A stretch of DNA of 62,000 bases, taken from assembly GCF_030272615.1 (NCBI RefSeq), contig NC_081414.1:1427501-1489500 (forward strand). The letters run 5' to 3'. The position numbers and the translations under genes were made by a program. This document shows, one piece after another, positions 44,511 to 55,953 of the stretch. Numbering within the stretch: position 1 is the stretch's first letter; each line of letters opens with the position of its first letter. Below the pieces are notes generated by a model. That model saw only the letters and a program-made list of their open reading frames with translations. It searched no databases and was not told the origin of the DNA. Source of the stretch: Cryptomeria japonica. Lineage: Eukaryota; Streptophyta; Pinopsida; Cupressales; Cupressaceae.

Positions 44511-46634
44511 TCATTCTTTGAAGAAGCTTATGAATTTTGATCTTTCGGACTCTGTTAATGATTGAGCCAGGAATATGTTATGTGGAACCTCTTCTGTACC
44601 AATGTTTGTTTTGATAGTCTCCTCTACCAACATGGATGATTTTTCCTCATATGATGCTGGGAGAATGTCGAGCCTTCCATCTTCGGGTGCCTCAGAGAGG
44701 TTTTCACCCTCAGATACGTCCTTTCTTTTTATTTTTTTGGGGTCAGATAGCGCCACAGTGTGGTTTTCGCCATAAGACCCTTGTTTTGTTCTTATTTTCA
44801 CATTTTTGCGACTGGAAGGTCCGACACCCTCACCAAAATATGCCATGTTGTTGAGTTCTATGGTGTATCCTGCTTTGTGGTCCCCAAGGGGAAGATCATC
44901 TCGTATGCCAAGATAGTCAATAATAGCCTCGTCATTCTAAAATGTGTCAAATTGTGCTGGTCCTTCATAATCTTAGTCAATGAGTTGGGGATGAACAAGG
45001 GGAAGGCCTTTAATGTTTTCAGAGTTTGCAGGGCTAAGAGTGAAGATATGGTTATATTCGGGTATATCGAGGCAATCGTCGAGGTCATCGATGGCACTCT
45101 CCTCGTCAGTTTCGATCGCAAGCGAATCCAAATTATCATTACTAGTAGCGCATTCTGGAACAGGTGTTCTCATCCTATGTGATTTCAACCTAGAACCTCG
45201 AGACAAGGACTGTGTAGACTCCTCATGGGTTGTTTCTTGACCAACTCTGAATTTGTTATAAAATTCCTCTTCTTCTGTGGGTTCATCTGGCTCTCTGAAT
45301 GTCTCGGTGAGCTCGTAGTCACTGGAGGATTTGTCTGAACCCCATTCCCATTTGTTGGAGTCTGTGGAATAGCAATCTTCTTGTTGAATTTTGGCAATTT
45401 TGATTCGTGATGCCTTTTCTGTCCTTTTAGTGTGGATCTTAGAAGTCAGAAAACCAAGTCCCTTTGAGCGTTCTCTTCTTATGGTCAATTCAGGTTGTAG
45501 GGGTTCCATGACGCCTTCTTTGCGTAACCCAAGAGGGCTTTTTCCATCATATCCAAATTTTTGTAGAATCTTGAAGCCTTTGCCATAGTTCTCACAAGGT
45601 ATATTGATCTGATCATGTGTGTCATCTTCAATGTCTTTATAGAGAATTTTGTATAAATCTTCCTCTTCTAGTTCGCCCCATCTTTGAAAGGTAGTAGGAT
45701 CCCATTTGAGCGTCATGATGAATGTTTGCTTGTTAGGATGTGGCCTTCCAAATTCTTTTGGAGAGCTCATGACTTGTCGTAAATACATGGTCTGATTTAA
45801 AGTGTATTCTCCCATGTCTTTGTCCTGAAATCTGCCTTTAAGTTCGCCTTGTTTTGATGTCGAAGGTTTTAATGACTCAGGGTCGATGTATGCCGAAGAA
45901 GGAACAGCTTCACGATTACTGGGAATGATGGTCTCCGTATGTGATCTCAGGTTATTGCAATATATGAACGGATTAGGATCACCATTAACTGTTACCTCGA
46001 CTCCATTATGAGGAAACTTAATGCATTGGTGATATGTCGATGGGACTGCCCTCATTTCATGAATCCAAGGACGTCCTAGCAATATATTATAAGTGAGATC
46101 TAAATCCAGGACCTGACAAACCACATCCTTTGTAACTGGCCCAATTCTTAGAGGTAAGGTGACCGTGCCCTTGGATGAGCGTTCTTCATCATCATATGCC
46201 TTGATGGTAATTTGGTTCTTTGAATTCACAGCTTTATCGGAATATCCCAATTGTTTAATGGTGCTCAATGTACAAATATTTAGACCAGCTCCTCCATCTA
46301 TCAGGACTCGCTTTATTCGATGTTTGTGTATGAAGGCTTCAATATGTAATGGTGCATTATGTGGCTGACTTACGGAGGCATCATCGGCTTCTGTGAACGT
46401 AAGGGAATGTGGAATGGAAAGGTATCCCACCATGGCTTGAAACTGGTCCACGTTCAGATCAGTAGGGACGGCAGTGTCTCTCAAAATTTTGTCAAGAATA
46501 GCCTTATGAGCAGGGGATATGCGTAAGAGCTCAAGGATGGAAATGAGCGCGGGTGTCTTCCCTAACTGTTCTACAAGGTCATACTCAGGTTTAGTAGATG
46601 AAGAAGAGGCATTTTTAGTGGAGGCACCTGGCAA
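44511..46634 (-). CDS. E5 protease region with G-patch-like segment and linker
   Basis: Open from 46634 to 44973 (553 codons), then a linker with stops to 44511. The retropepsin site is RVLIDGGAGLNICTL at about residues 110-123; the DGG triad is usual in this gypsy group. LLGRPWIHEM follows. Residues about 350-395 (YGKGFKILQKFGYDGKSPLG, then LRKEGVMEPL) resemble a glycine-rich G-patch, a nucleic-acid-binding module also seen in some retroelement polyproteins. The last 150 residues are acidic and probably disordered. Stops in the linker fit C-to-T changes. Confidence 0.82.
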
Positions 46635-48860
46635 AGTAATTTTACCTCAACGAGTTGTTACATGACATTCAGAGGTAGACTCGGACGAAGATCCCACACC
46701 TCTTAGAACAAGCTTGGGTCTCTGAGGAGGATTCTCAGGATTTTTGTTCTTGATGGTAATAGTAGAGATATGATTATCCATCGAGATGTGGTTGATAGTT
46801 GAGTCATAGTTGTAAGGTGCTCTAGTATAGTTGGCCTGATCATCTGTGACTTTACCTTTTTCCTTGTCATGCTTTGGGAATGGTTCCTTAAACATCTCCT
46901 GTTCTTGATTAGATGAATGTCCCTCAATCTCAATGTCACCTCTATCAATGAGGTCTTGCACAATGTTCTTCAGTCAATGGCAATTACCTGTCTTGTGACC
47001 CTTGCTCTTATGAAACTCACAATACTCATCATCATTCCACCAATTTGGTTTGACCTTTGGTTCATATGGAGGAAAATCTGGAACTGTGATCACTTTGTTT
47101 GCCACAAGCTTTTTGAATACTGATTCAAGTGGTTCTCCCAATGGAGTGTACTTCCTTTGTGGTCTAGAAGTTGTTTGAGTATTCACTTGATTGTTTGTAG
47201 AACTTGATCCTGAAAAGATGAATTTGGGTCGCACTGTGTTGGCATCAACAACACCATCATTAACTGTATTCTTGTTCTTATTCCAAAATCTTGGCTTGTC
47301 CTTTCCTTTAAAGTCATCTTTGTTTTCTTTGAATATCTTGATGACTCCTTGTTCAATTAAGACCTTTTCTGTTGCTAGTCCCTTTTCAATAACATCCTTG
47401 AATGTAGATAAACAAGCTTTCCTGAGATCATATCCAATGTCCTTGTTAATGTTTTGAGTGAACATTTCCACCATTTGTTTCTGTGGGATTTCGCAAGAAC
47501 ATCTGCTAGCTAGATTTCTCCATCTTTGTAAAAATGTTGCGAAAGATTCTCCTTCCTTTTGTTTCGTATTGCACAAGGTAGTAACTGAGACATCTGTTTC
47601 TATATTGTAAGAGAAATGCTGAATGAATGCCTCTGCTAAGTCACCCCATGACTTAATACCAGGAGGTAGTTGAGAAAACCATTCCATAGCCTGATCTCCT
47701 AAGCTCTGCGGGAACAACCTCATCAAGTATGTTTCTTCTGCTGATACCTCTATGCAGGCTGTGAAAAGTTATCTTATGTGTGCCTTGGGGTCTCCTTTCC
47801 CTCTGTACTTGTCAAATTTTGGCGTCACAAAATGTGCAGGAAACGGAGGCATTGGAATGCTCTTATCAAAGGGATAAGGACATATATCTCTCATAGTGTA
47901 TGTTGGTTTTGATGTGCTCATGTCCTCCATTTTCTTTTGTAGATCTCTTATTTGTTGTTCCAAATTATTTTTGGGAGGAGATTGATTTCTTGTAGCATAC
48001 CCCGTATTTGAAACACCCATTTGAGGAGGAGCTTGTTGCATGTATGGATGATACTGATCGTAGACATGTCCATATGGAGGTCTATATTGCTGCGACATAT
48101 ATGGAGCACTTGGCATGACTTCATGTTGAGGAACCCCATATCTATTTTGTGCATATATGCCATATTCAATAGGCATTTCATTTTCCATTGTGTTGCCTCC
48201 AATTTTGACATGAGGTCTCCTTGTGTCAAAATTTTGAGCATGCCTTTGAGTGTCCACTTGTTTTGATTGATCCATAACTGGAGCATGTGATTGAGCATAT
48301 CTATCTGCATAAGGCTTCCATAATGGTCTTCGAAGGTAATTATCATATGTTTGAGCTTGTGTATGTGGGATTTCTGGTTTTTGAAGCAAAACTGATGGTG
48401 ACTCAGGCATCATATTCAGTCCTCTATTTCCCCCACTATTGGGTCTCCTTTGATCCATGTTGGATTGAGTTTGTTGCGAGGGTCGATTTTCCATAAGTTG
48501 AGACATGTCAAAGTCATGAGGTATTTTAGCTCCACTTTGTGCCATCATGTGTAAGAAGTATTGTCTATCCCTCTTCATTATCTCTTCAACCAATCTATTG
48601 AAATGAGGATTCATTATGGATTCTTCTATGTCTGCTGATAGTATTGAAAGGCTGTCCGCATTGTCATCGCGTGTAGCATTGTTGTTTGTAGTGTCTGTGT
48701 TTTCCACATTTGGATTGTTTCTATAAACATCCATGTCTGGTAATGTAGTGTGCTCAGGATTATAAAATAAATCATTGTCATATTCATAAGAACTCATGTT
48801 TGCGGATTCTTGAGCTTCTTTAGCTTTTCTCCTAGATTTTTGAAGACGGGTTTCAACCAT
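46635..48860 (-). pseudogene. E5 gag, broken by three stops
   Basis: Starts MVETRLQKSRRKAKEAQESA at 48860. Residues 1-330 are Gln/Pro/Tyr/Met-rich and probably disordered. The capsid domain begins FPAHFVTPKFDKYRGKGDPK; after a TAA at about 47769 it continues LMRLFPQSLGDQAMEWFSQL and AFIQHFSYNIETD. The knuckle-like CEFHKSKGHKTGNC is at about 47025-46980, with a TGA at 46974-46976. A last stop lies at about 46647 before the protease frame. All three stops fit C:G to T:A transitions. Confidence 0.87.
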
Positions 48861-49365
48861 GAACTAGGTGTTTGACCAAGATGTGAGAGACTAGATAAAA
48901 AAATGGAAAGAGTATGGAAGACCAAGAGTTGTATAGAGTGTAAATGAATCTTGAGGTGTACTTGCAATGTCCAAAGTGTAAGACCAAGTATGTAAGTAGT
49001 AGAGTAGGTGTGACTTCCAAAGAGAGGATAGTTTCTCTTGATGAGGTAAGCTGACCTTGACCCTAAGTAAGACCAAATGAGACCCAAAGGTAAGAAACCT
49101 TGATGAGGGACCACTTAGAAAAGTGTAGTTGTATGTAGTATGTTGACAAAGTATGATGAGGACAAGCAAGTGACCTTTTGACTCAAGTTTAGACGATTAT
49201 GAATGTAAAATGAGATGTGAAGCAATGATGGACTGCATGAGACCCAGAGACAGGTTGAATGCTAGATGAAACCTGAAGAAACAACCTAGGAAGCTCAAGT
49301 ATTCTGAAACTGATTTCTCTTGTTTGTTGGACTCTGAAATTTTTTTTTTCTTGCAATTTTGAACA

Positions 49366-49645
49366 CAGATGCGACTGTATCCTTCACAGACACGGTTTCC
49401 TGACACAGACGCTACTCTGTTAAACACAGACGCAATTCTGAGATTTTCCTGTTTATGTTTGCTGGACTGTAAAGATTTTTGCAATTCTGGACACAGACGC
49501 GACTGTATACTTCACAGACGCGATTCCCAGACACAGACGTGTCTTTGTTCGACACAGACGCTTCTAAAAACATAGACGCTATTCTTCCCTTCACAGACGC
49601 GCTTAGACAACACAAACGCGGTTAAAACAGACACAGACGCGTTTC
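49366..49645 (-). repeat. GCGTCTGTGT motif block, leader 1
   Basis: About twelve copies of ACACAGACGC or one-base variants on the plus strand (GCGTCTGTGT on the element's strand), most of them 17-22 bp apart, with one gap of about 70 bp. Confidence 0.85.
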
Positions 49646-50871
49646 TGTAAACTTCGTGCAATTTTTTCCAATCTGTGAAATTGTTTTGTTGTGACCAAAT
49701 CCGACTGTCTGACTGTTTTTCGTGACAAGAGGACACAATGTTGATGAGGACTCAATGTTTGCTAGTGTTTAGATTCCAAAAATGATTCCAAGAAAAGTGT
49801 GTTGTTTGATGTAAAATTGTTTTGCATACACTTGAAGACACAAAAGACACAATGTTTTGTTGTTTGGTCTTGAATGTTTTGAATGTTTAACATAAGTCAA
49901 GCACAATTCTTATGGCTGGCCAAGACAATAGTTGTTGATCCCACATGGGGTTTTACCCCCGAGGCTACGCTATTCAGAGCGGATACTTAGATGCTTGACC
50001 TCACTGGCTCCACCCTCGACACTCACTTCTCGGGTCAGCCAAGCATCAGTCCCCATGAAAACTCCCCATGGCGAACTTTGTATCTCTACTAAGAACCGTA
50101 TGTGTGTGGGCCGCTACCAGAGGTCCGACCTCCTGCCCCAACAACTAGAAGGATTTGGGCCTCTAAAACAAAATGGTGCTAGTAAGGGCATCCGCTCGTG
50201 TGGCCATACATGCGGCACTTTCAGCTCTATAAATACAGAAGGCTCCCAGCCGGTAGGGGTTACGCCCTACAAATGATCAAATAAACTTGATCAAACGGGT
50301 TTATGGGGAGACATAGTGTCGGTATGAACTAATCAGCACACGTTATTCATAGTTTTCACCATGAATACATTTGATTATAGTGGCTTGGAAGAAGATGGCT
50401 TTTCTTTTGCTACCACTTGGGTCGTTCTCTTCTCACTAGTAGTCCTAATGACCACACGGGAAGACAGGCCCTCTAAAGATTAAAGAAAAAGAGCCTATTG
50501 CTCAAGACACAAAAGACAATGATTCAATTTTAGTGCACCAATGGAAGTGTTTGCTAATCTATGAAAACAAGGCACACAACAAAATTACAAAAACCCTAGC
50601 CAAGGCCCTGCAACAAAATTGTTAGTAGTTTGGGTTGTTTCAAATGATAACCCCTTCCTGCAAGCACACAAGTTAGGTAAATTTTAGAAAAACCCAAAAG
50701 ACTTTGTGAAAAGGGGCCTTCAACAAAAAACGTTTTTTGCTCCCCAAAGCAAGCTGCACAACTTGGTTAGCTAGATCTGCAAGGGTTAGTCCAAAAATAA
50801 ACCAGATCTGAAACCCTAAGTACGAAATCCGAAAATGGAACCAAAGAAAAATTTAAAATTCCGAAACAGTA

Positions 50872-51072
50872 AAACACAGACGCTGTTATACCAGACACAG
50901 ACGCTCTTCCAGGACGTAGACGCGATCAGATGCAACACAGACGCGTTTCGGATACACAGACGCGGTTCCGGAAACCTGCAAAAATAAAAATTTGGCAAAA
51001 ACACAGGTGGGATTCCCGACAACGTAGACGCTTCTGAAAATCAGAGACGTGATCCGAACATTTGCAGACGCG
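50872..51072 (-). repeat. GCGTCTGTGT motif block, leader 2
   Basis: About eight copies of ACACAGACGC-type units (plus-strand reading), mostly at about 20-bp spacing, ending about 110 bp from the 5' LTR. Confidence 0.82.
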
Positions 51073-51184
51073 GAAAAACCTAAAATGTCGTCGAAAAATG
51101 TCCGATCTGCAACTTCAAAAATGCAAAATCTGCAACAAAAAGGTTAAATGCAAAGGGACAAGAGTCCCACCAGGCATGCCAAAA

Positions 51185-51959
51185 TGTGTATGGTGAAAAT
51201 GGATAACAATAACAGCAATATTGAAAGGCTAAATGAATCCAACCACAAAACCCTAGCCTAACAATGAACAAAGATCCACCATAACATATGAAGATTACCT
51301 AAAACAATGCAAATAATTCAAAATCACAAAGATTATACCAATCACATGTCCAATAGGGTTTTTATCTCCATTCTTCCTATCTCCATTGATCTTGCTTGAT
51401 ATATATTTGCTCTCAGATTTTTGTATGCACGAGAGCTCAACAAAGAACGGAATGTGGTTGCAAGTAGGATCGTAGTGTAGCCAAGTGATCATTAGCATGA
51501 GTGATTAGGGTTTGACAAAGAAGAAAGTATCTCCTTAAATAGAAGACACAATATGAAATGGAGGGTTAAGATTGAGAGGTGTAAAAAGAGAGGTCGGCTA
51601 GGATTAGAGGGTAGGTATAAGAAATACCAAAATAATGAAAGAGGTAGGTAGTGTATGAATTAAGAGATGAATGACATGTGTTATGTGTAGAAAAAGATAA
51701 TGAATTAATTAAATAAATAAAGATTTATTTAATTAATAGAAGAAATAGGACAATTAAATAAATAAAATATTTATTTAATTTAGGAAAGGGTAATTTAAAT
51801 AAATAAATGTATTTATTTAAATGAGAAATAAGGCTAGAAGAGGATAAATGAATTAATTAAATAAATAAAAATTTATTTAATTAATAGAAGAATTAGGCTT
51901 AGATAATTAAATAAATAAAATATTTATTTAATTAATCATGACAATTTTGGGTGTCTACA
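51185..51959 (-). repeat. E5 5' LTR
   Basis: 775 bp, about 99% identical to 36011-36785 by eye. On the element's strand TGTAGACACCC...CACCATACACA. Confidence 0.95.
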
Positions 51960-51964
51960 ATCCC

Positions 51965-51980
51965 AAACCCCATCCCATCA
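51965..51980 (+). repeat. E4 3' LTR, last 16 bp
   Basis: AAACCCCATCCCATCA, identical to the end of the E4 5' LTR at 29736-29751. It follows the ATCCC target duplication of E5. Confidence 0.9.
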
Positions 51981-52801
51981 TTAGAGGATTTATAGTAAGC
52001 TTGTTAAAGCTACCCAACAAAGGGATTTTCCTTTTGTTGAAATGGTTAGAAGACAACAGGTAAAACTCTGATCCGATAACAACACTATATGCTAAGGCAG
52101 ATCCTTTTGAGTTCCTCTACTTTGCAATCACACTCTGCAATTTTCACTCACTGGTCTAGCAAGTATCTCATCACTCGGATACATACACAACTTTTGCCAA
52201 CAACAACAATATCAAAACTCATTGACCTTATAGACAGGAATTAGGTTAGTAACACAAACCCTAAACCCTAAGCATCTTAGGTTTATAATTACAAGCAGTC
52301 CAATCCTGATCGTCCAAACATTTTTCATAGAATGAAACAATCTCAAACAGATAACAAGTCATTCCACATCATCCATTCTTCACCACACATAGAAATCAGT
52401 AACCCATCACGCTTTCTTCTCATATCGCTAAGAAGAATGTTCATTCCCGAGGTAGACATTTAATGCAATCGATCTTCACATGCAAGATCCTCAAGGAAAT
52501 CCTTCACGTGCACAAAACTAACATGGCATCTCGATCTCATCCTTATTTCTTAGCTAACTCATCACAGAATATCATCGGTTGCATCGCACAAGATAGATTG
52601 CCAAACTGGAAACCCTAAAGCTGAGACTACCAACCAGTAGTTACACTTAGTGAAACCCTGACACCGGTTCACTACATCTCTTCATACCGGTTGACTTGTA
52701 CTGCTTCCAAGCTTCATACCAGTGCATACCGATGTACCTTCTTGAACACATATTGACATCAATGACAACATACTTTGTCATCGCTTCATCATATGCCAAC
52801 A
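51981..52801 (-). repeat. E3 5' LTR, remnant
   Basis: Corresponds to 23273-24083 of the intact LTR. The remaining ~585 bp at the internal side are missing. It ends GCCAACA before the CTTCT duplication. Confidence 0.9.
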
Positions 52802-54340
52802 CTTCTAAGTCATGCCATTTCGGATGATCCTCAGAAATTTTCAGAGGCAATAGGTCACCCAGAGTGGGATAGGCCATGGATGAGGAGTATTCTTCTTTGA
52901 TGAAGAATCATACTTGGGATCTTTGTACTCTTTCGAAAGGAAGAAACTTGGTTCGGTGCAAGTGGGTGTACCATACCAAGTATGTTGCAAATGGTTTTAT
53001 TAATATAAGGCTCATCTTGTTGCGAAGGGATTTTCTCAGGTGGAGGGTATTGATTACTCTGAGACCTTTTCTCCTGTTTCCAAGATGAATTCTATTCGCT
53101 GTGTACTTTCTCTAGCAGATTCATAGGAATGGATGTGAAGAGTGCTTTCTTGCATGGAGACCTTCATGAGGAGATTTATATGGAGAAGCCTCAGGGATTT
53201 TTGCAGGATTCCTCTTTGGTTTGCAGACCTCGACGTTCATTATATGGTCTCAAACGGGGTCCTCGGACCTGGTATGAGAAGACAGATTCTTTCTTGCTCT
53301 CCGCCCTCTTTACAAGTTGTCATTCTGATCCCACAGTATATATTCAACGTTAGGGAGATGATATAGTTATCCTTGTGCTCTATGTTGATGATCTTATCAT
53401 TAACGATAGCTCATCCTCCTTGATTCAGGATATTCAGAGAGCCTTGATGGAGCAGTTTGAGATGACAGATCTTGGCCTTTGGCACTATTTTTTGGGCCTC
53501 CAGGTTATTAAGTCTTCCAATGGGATTTTCATACTTCAGTAGAAGTATGATCTTCATATGCTTCACAAATTTGACATGCTTACTTGCAAGCCTACTCCCA
53601 CACCATTTCAGTTAGGTGTTGTTTTGTCTGCCACTATTTATACACCTTTCGTGGATCCTACCTTATACAAGTAGTTGGTTGGCAGTTTGTTGTACCTGAC
53701 ACATACGCACCTGAATCTTTCTTTTGTTGTTGGTCTTGTCTCTCATTTCTCCCATGATCCTCATGAGAGCCATTGGCAAGCAACCAAACTTATTTTGAGG
53801 TACATTCGGGGCACTACACAGTTTGACATTCACTATACTTCAGGATCCCCTCACATTGTTGGCTTCACTGACTTAGATTGGGCTGGTGATGCTCATGATC
53901 GGAAGTCTACTTTTGGCTTTGTTTTTTGCCTTGGTTCTGATCCTATCACACGGTCTTGCAAGAAGAAGTCTACTATTGCATTATCATCTACAAAGGCTGA
54001 GTACCAAGCAACGATATTAGCTAGTCAGGAGGTTTTATGGCTTCGACAATTGATGACTGAGTTTGGGTTCCCTCCTGATAGTCCCACTATTCTTTGGTGT
54101 GACAATCAGAGTGCCATTGACATTTCCCACAACCTAGTAGAGCACCAGAGGAATAAACACATTGAGCTTCACATGCACTTCATCAGATAGTTGATTTAGG
54201 ATGGATTTCTCATCTTGGAGTACATTCTTATAGAGGAGAAGGTTGCTAACATCTTCACTAAACCTTTTGCATCTTCGCGCTACCTTCAATTGCGCTCTAT
54301 GCTTAGGGTGAAGGAAGTTTTCCTTGGGGGGTCTCATTGA
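52802..54340 (+). pseudogene. E1 reverse transcriptase and RNase H (copia), broken
   Basis: Resumes E1 after E3: SHAISDDPQKFSEAIGHPEW, then in the next frame MDEEYSSLMKNHTWDLCTLS. NLVRCKWVYHTKYVANG precedes a frameshift near 52995. MDVKSAFLHGDLHEEIYMEK is at 53129-53190. A few codons before it (about 53105-53128) look deleted relative to other copia RTs. The catalytic YVDD is at 53381-53392. RNase H: FTDLDWAGDAHDRKSTFGFV, STKAEYQATILASQEVLWL, LWCDNQSAIDISHN. Stops at 53351, 53540, 53672 and 54188 break the frame. Confidence 0.9.
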
Positions 54341-54565
54341 GGCCTTCCTTCGTGTTTTTTTAGCATGCTTTTCCCATCTCTTTTTGGAGTGGAGTTTTTT
54401 CCCATGTGGTTTTCTCTATTTCTCCAGTTCATAGAGATTTGGTTGTGATTGGGTACCTCATTAGGCCTTGTTGTCGGGACCCGAATTTGTCTTCTTCATG
54501 TGGTTGCATTTTTCTTTCCTGCATTTAGGTTTTTAGCTACTCCCTAAGTTCATCTTAAGGGGGGG
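54341..54565 (+). other. E1 3' untranslated region and polypurine tract
   Basis: Non-coding, ending CATCTTAAGGGGGGG directly before the 3' LTR at 54566. Confidence 0.75.
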
Positions 54566-54902
54566 TGTTAGAGTTATCTTGTATTAGATAATAATTATTT
54601 ATTTAATTATTAGTCTATTATACTCTACACTTAAGATAAACTTAGGCATTTAATAATATTGTAGGTATTTAATAATTATTCTAATTATTAAATACACATT
54701 ATACCTTTAGGGTTTCTTTAGGGTTTCTTATTCTCCTTTCATAAGAATTCTATTGTAATTTTATATTCCATTCTCTCTTTGAATGATAATATTTTTCTTT
54801 AGAGCCATTATTGTGTTTTTGTTTCCAATTTTCTCTTGTGACAGGTATTTTGCTTGCAGGTGCTCTTGGGATCTCAAAAGTTGTATTTTCTCAACTTCTT
54901 CA
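54566..54902 (+). repeat. E1 3' LTR
   Basis: TGTTAGAGTTATC...CTTCTTCA. It lacks the short TTGCACATCTTTAGGG-type segment that the 5' LTR and the third copy share. Confidence 0.9.
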
Positions 54903-54906
54903 TGGT

Positions 54907-55248
54907 TGTTAGAGTTATCTTGTATTATCTAATTATTATTTATTTAATTATTAGTCTATTATACTCTACGCTTAAGCTAAACTTAGGCATTTAATAATAT
55001 TGTAGGTATTTAATAATTATTAAATACACATTATCCCTTTAGGGTTTCTTTAGGGTTGCACATCTTTAGGGTTTCTTATTCTCCTTTCATAAGGATTGTA
55101 TTATAAATTTCTATTCTATTCCCTCTTTGAATGATAATCTTTTTCTTCAGAGCCATTATTGTGTTTATGTCTCCAAGCTTCTCTTGTGACAGGTATTTTG
55201 CTTGCAGGTGCTCTTGGGATCTCAAAAGTTGTATTTTCTCAACTTCTT
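54907..55248 (+). repeat. Third E1-family LTR in tandem
   Basis: Starts only four bases (TGGT) after the 3' LTR. TGGT is also the beginning of the primer site that normally follows this LTR. It shares with the 5' LTR a segment missing from the middle copy. Its end is AACTTCTT, with the last CA altered. Confidence 0.88.
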
Positions 55249-55951
55249 ATATTTAATGTTTATATTTTATTTTGGGTCGACATGTATTTATCTTTTGTAA
55301 TATGATTGTAAGCCGACATAAGGCATTCATGTTCATGTATGTAAGGGTATATAAGTCAATTCGGTTAGGTCATTTTGGGATATAGATGCGATATGATTTA
55401 TGCAATTGTGTGAGCGAGATTTTGATTGACAAAATGCAAATGTAATGATATGTAATCGGTCTTGGTTATTTGTGAAGAGGATTGGAAAGCAAATTAGGTT
55501 ACCAGTAAGAAAGGAGACAGTGTTAACCGATAAAGTCAAAACTTAAACCGGAACTCATCCAACATATCAGATGCACTCTCAGAGTTCAGAATTTTGTTTG
55601 TAATTGAGTATTTTATATCTATAGTCAGTGAGGCTCCTTCGTGACAAGTAGTGTGCTCTAGGCAGTGTGCCTTCCTGCATGTGTATGCCCCCTTTTTATG
55701 TAATATTTATTCAACTGGCCAGTGGATAGATATTGTGGGTCACAAATCCCACCATGGTTTTTCCTCTTTGAGGTTTTCCACGTATAAATTTGTGTTGTTA
55801 TGGTGTTGATCTTTGTGGTTGCTTTGTTCTTCATTATATCTTGTTTATATGCTTACTCATTGTTAATTGGAAAAGTATCTAAGGGAATTAAATTCTTAAT
55901 TACTAGTAGAACACTGATTCACCCCCCTCTCGGTGTTCTTGGATTCCAACA
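55249..55951 (+). mobile_element. E0 LTR, right part
   Basis: Continues the LTR begun at 10710. It contains TATATAAG at 55348-55355 and ends GATTCCAACA. The CACCCCCCTCTC stretch near 55920 resembles the end region of the E3 LTR, suggesting related copia families. Confidence 0.75.
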
Positions 55952-55953
55952 AT

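Larger units (their letters stand above)
48861..51184 (-). other. E5 leader with two GCGTCTGTG-type motif blocks
   Basis: Non-coding, 2.3 kb. The segment 49920-50290 is GC-richer, and includes TATAAATA on the plus strand at about 50229. The side next to the LTR reads TTTTGGCATGCCTGGTGGGA on the minus strand, where the primer site belongs; the tRNA is not identified. Motif blocks are listed separately. Confidence 0.65.
36011..51959 (-). mobile_element. E5: Tat-like Ty3/gypsy element with an antisense captured gene
   Basis: 15.9 kb, flanked by ATCCC (36006-36010 and 51960-51964). The LTRs (775 bp each) differ at only about 5 positions by eye, so insertion is recent and E5 is the youngest layer. 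Minus-strand order: LTR, long leader, gag, protease, RT, RNase H, a second archaeal-type RNase H, integrase, a region of about 4.5 kb with a plus-strand plant mobile domain gene, LTR. The dual RNase H and antisense extra gene between pol and 3' LTR fit the Tat lineage. Confidence 0.93.
28208..51980 (+). mobile_element. E4: chromodomain Ty3/gypsy retrotransposon (chromovirus)
   Basis: The element has a gag-protease-RT-RNase H-integrase-chromodomain order between two LTRs. The 5' LTR lacks its first 43 bp or so, and the 3' LTR is split by E5. It is inserted in the 5' LTR of E3. The right-hand host base is position 51981, which corresponds to 23273 in the intact E3 LTR. The left target duplication was removed by a deletion. 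Confidence 0.9.
22688..52801 (-). mobile_element. E3: Ty1/copia retrotransposon, minus strand
   Basis: On the + strand it starts TGATTAATAATG and ends GCCAACA, flanked by CTTCT (22683-22687 and 52802-52806). Read on the minus strand the order is 5' LTR remnant, gag, protease, integrase, RT, RNase H, 3' LTR. Its 5' LTR, leader and gag start were partly lost where E4 now lies. Across the insertion the E1 host codons rejoin without a gap (SGSSLL then SHAISDDPQ). Confidence 0.93.
10945..55248 (+). mobile_element. E1: Ty1/copia retrotransposon hosting all inner insertions
   Basis: E1 has a 5' LTR (10945-11286), primer site, gag, protease, integrase, RT/RNase H and 3' LTR, in copia order (integrase before RT). 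Its coding region is split by E2 (after 13741) and by E3 (after 22687). When the inserts and one copy of each 5-bp duplication are removed, the host sequence is contiguous again. An additional LTR copy lies directly after the 3' LTR. Many stops make it inactive. No exact 5-bp duplication was found around the whole element (ATTAA on the left, TTTAA at best on the right). Confidence 0.9.

Noticed and set aside
10935-55260. A 5-bp target duplication around E1
   Set aside because: ATTAA on the left and TTTAA on the right match at four of five bases only if the third LTR's altered end is assumed; not strong enough to claim.
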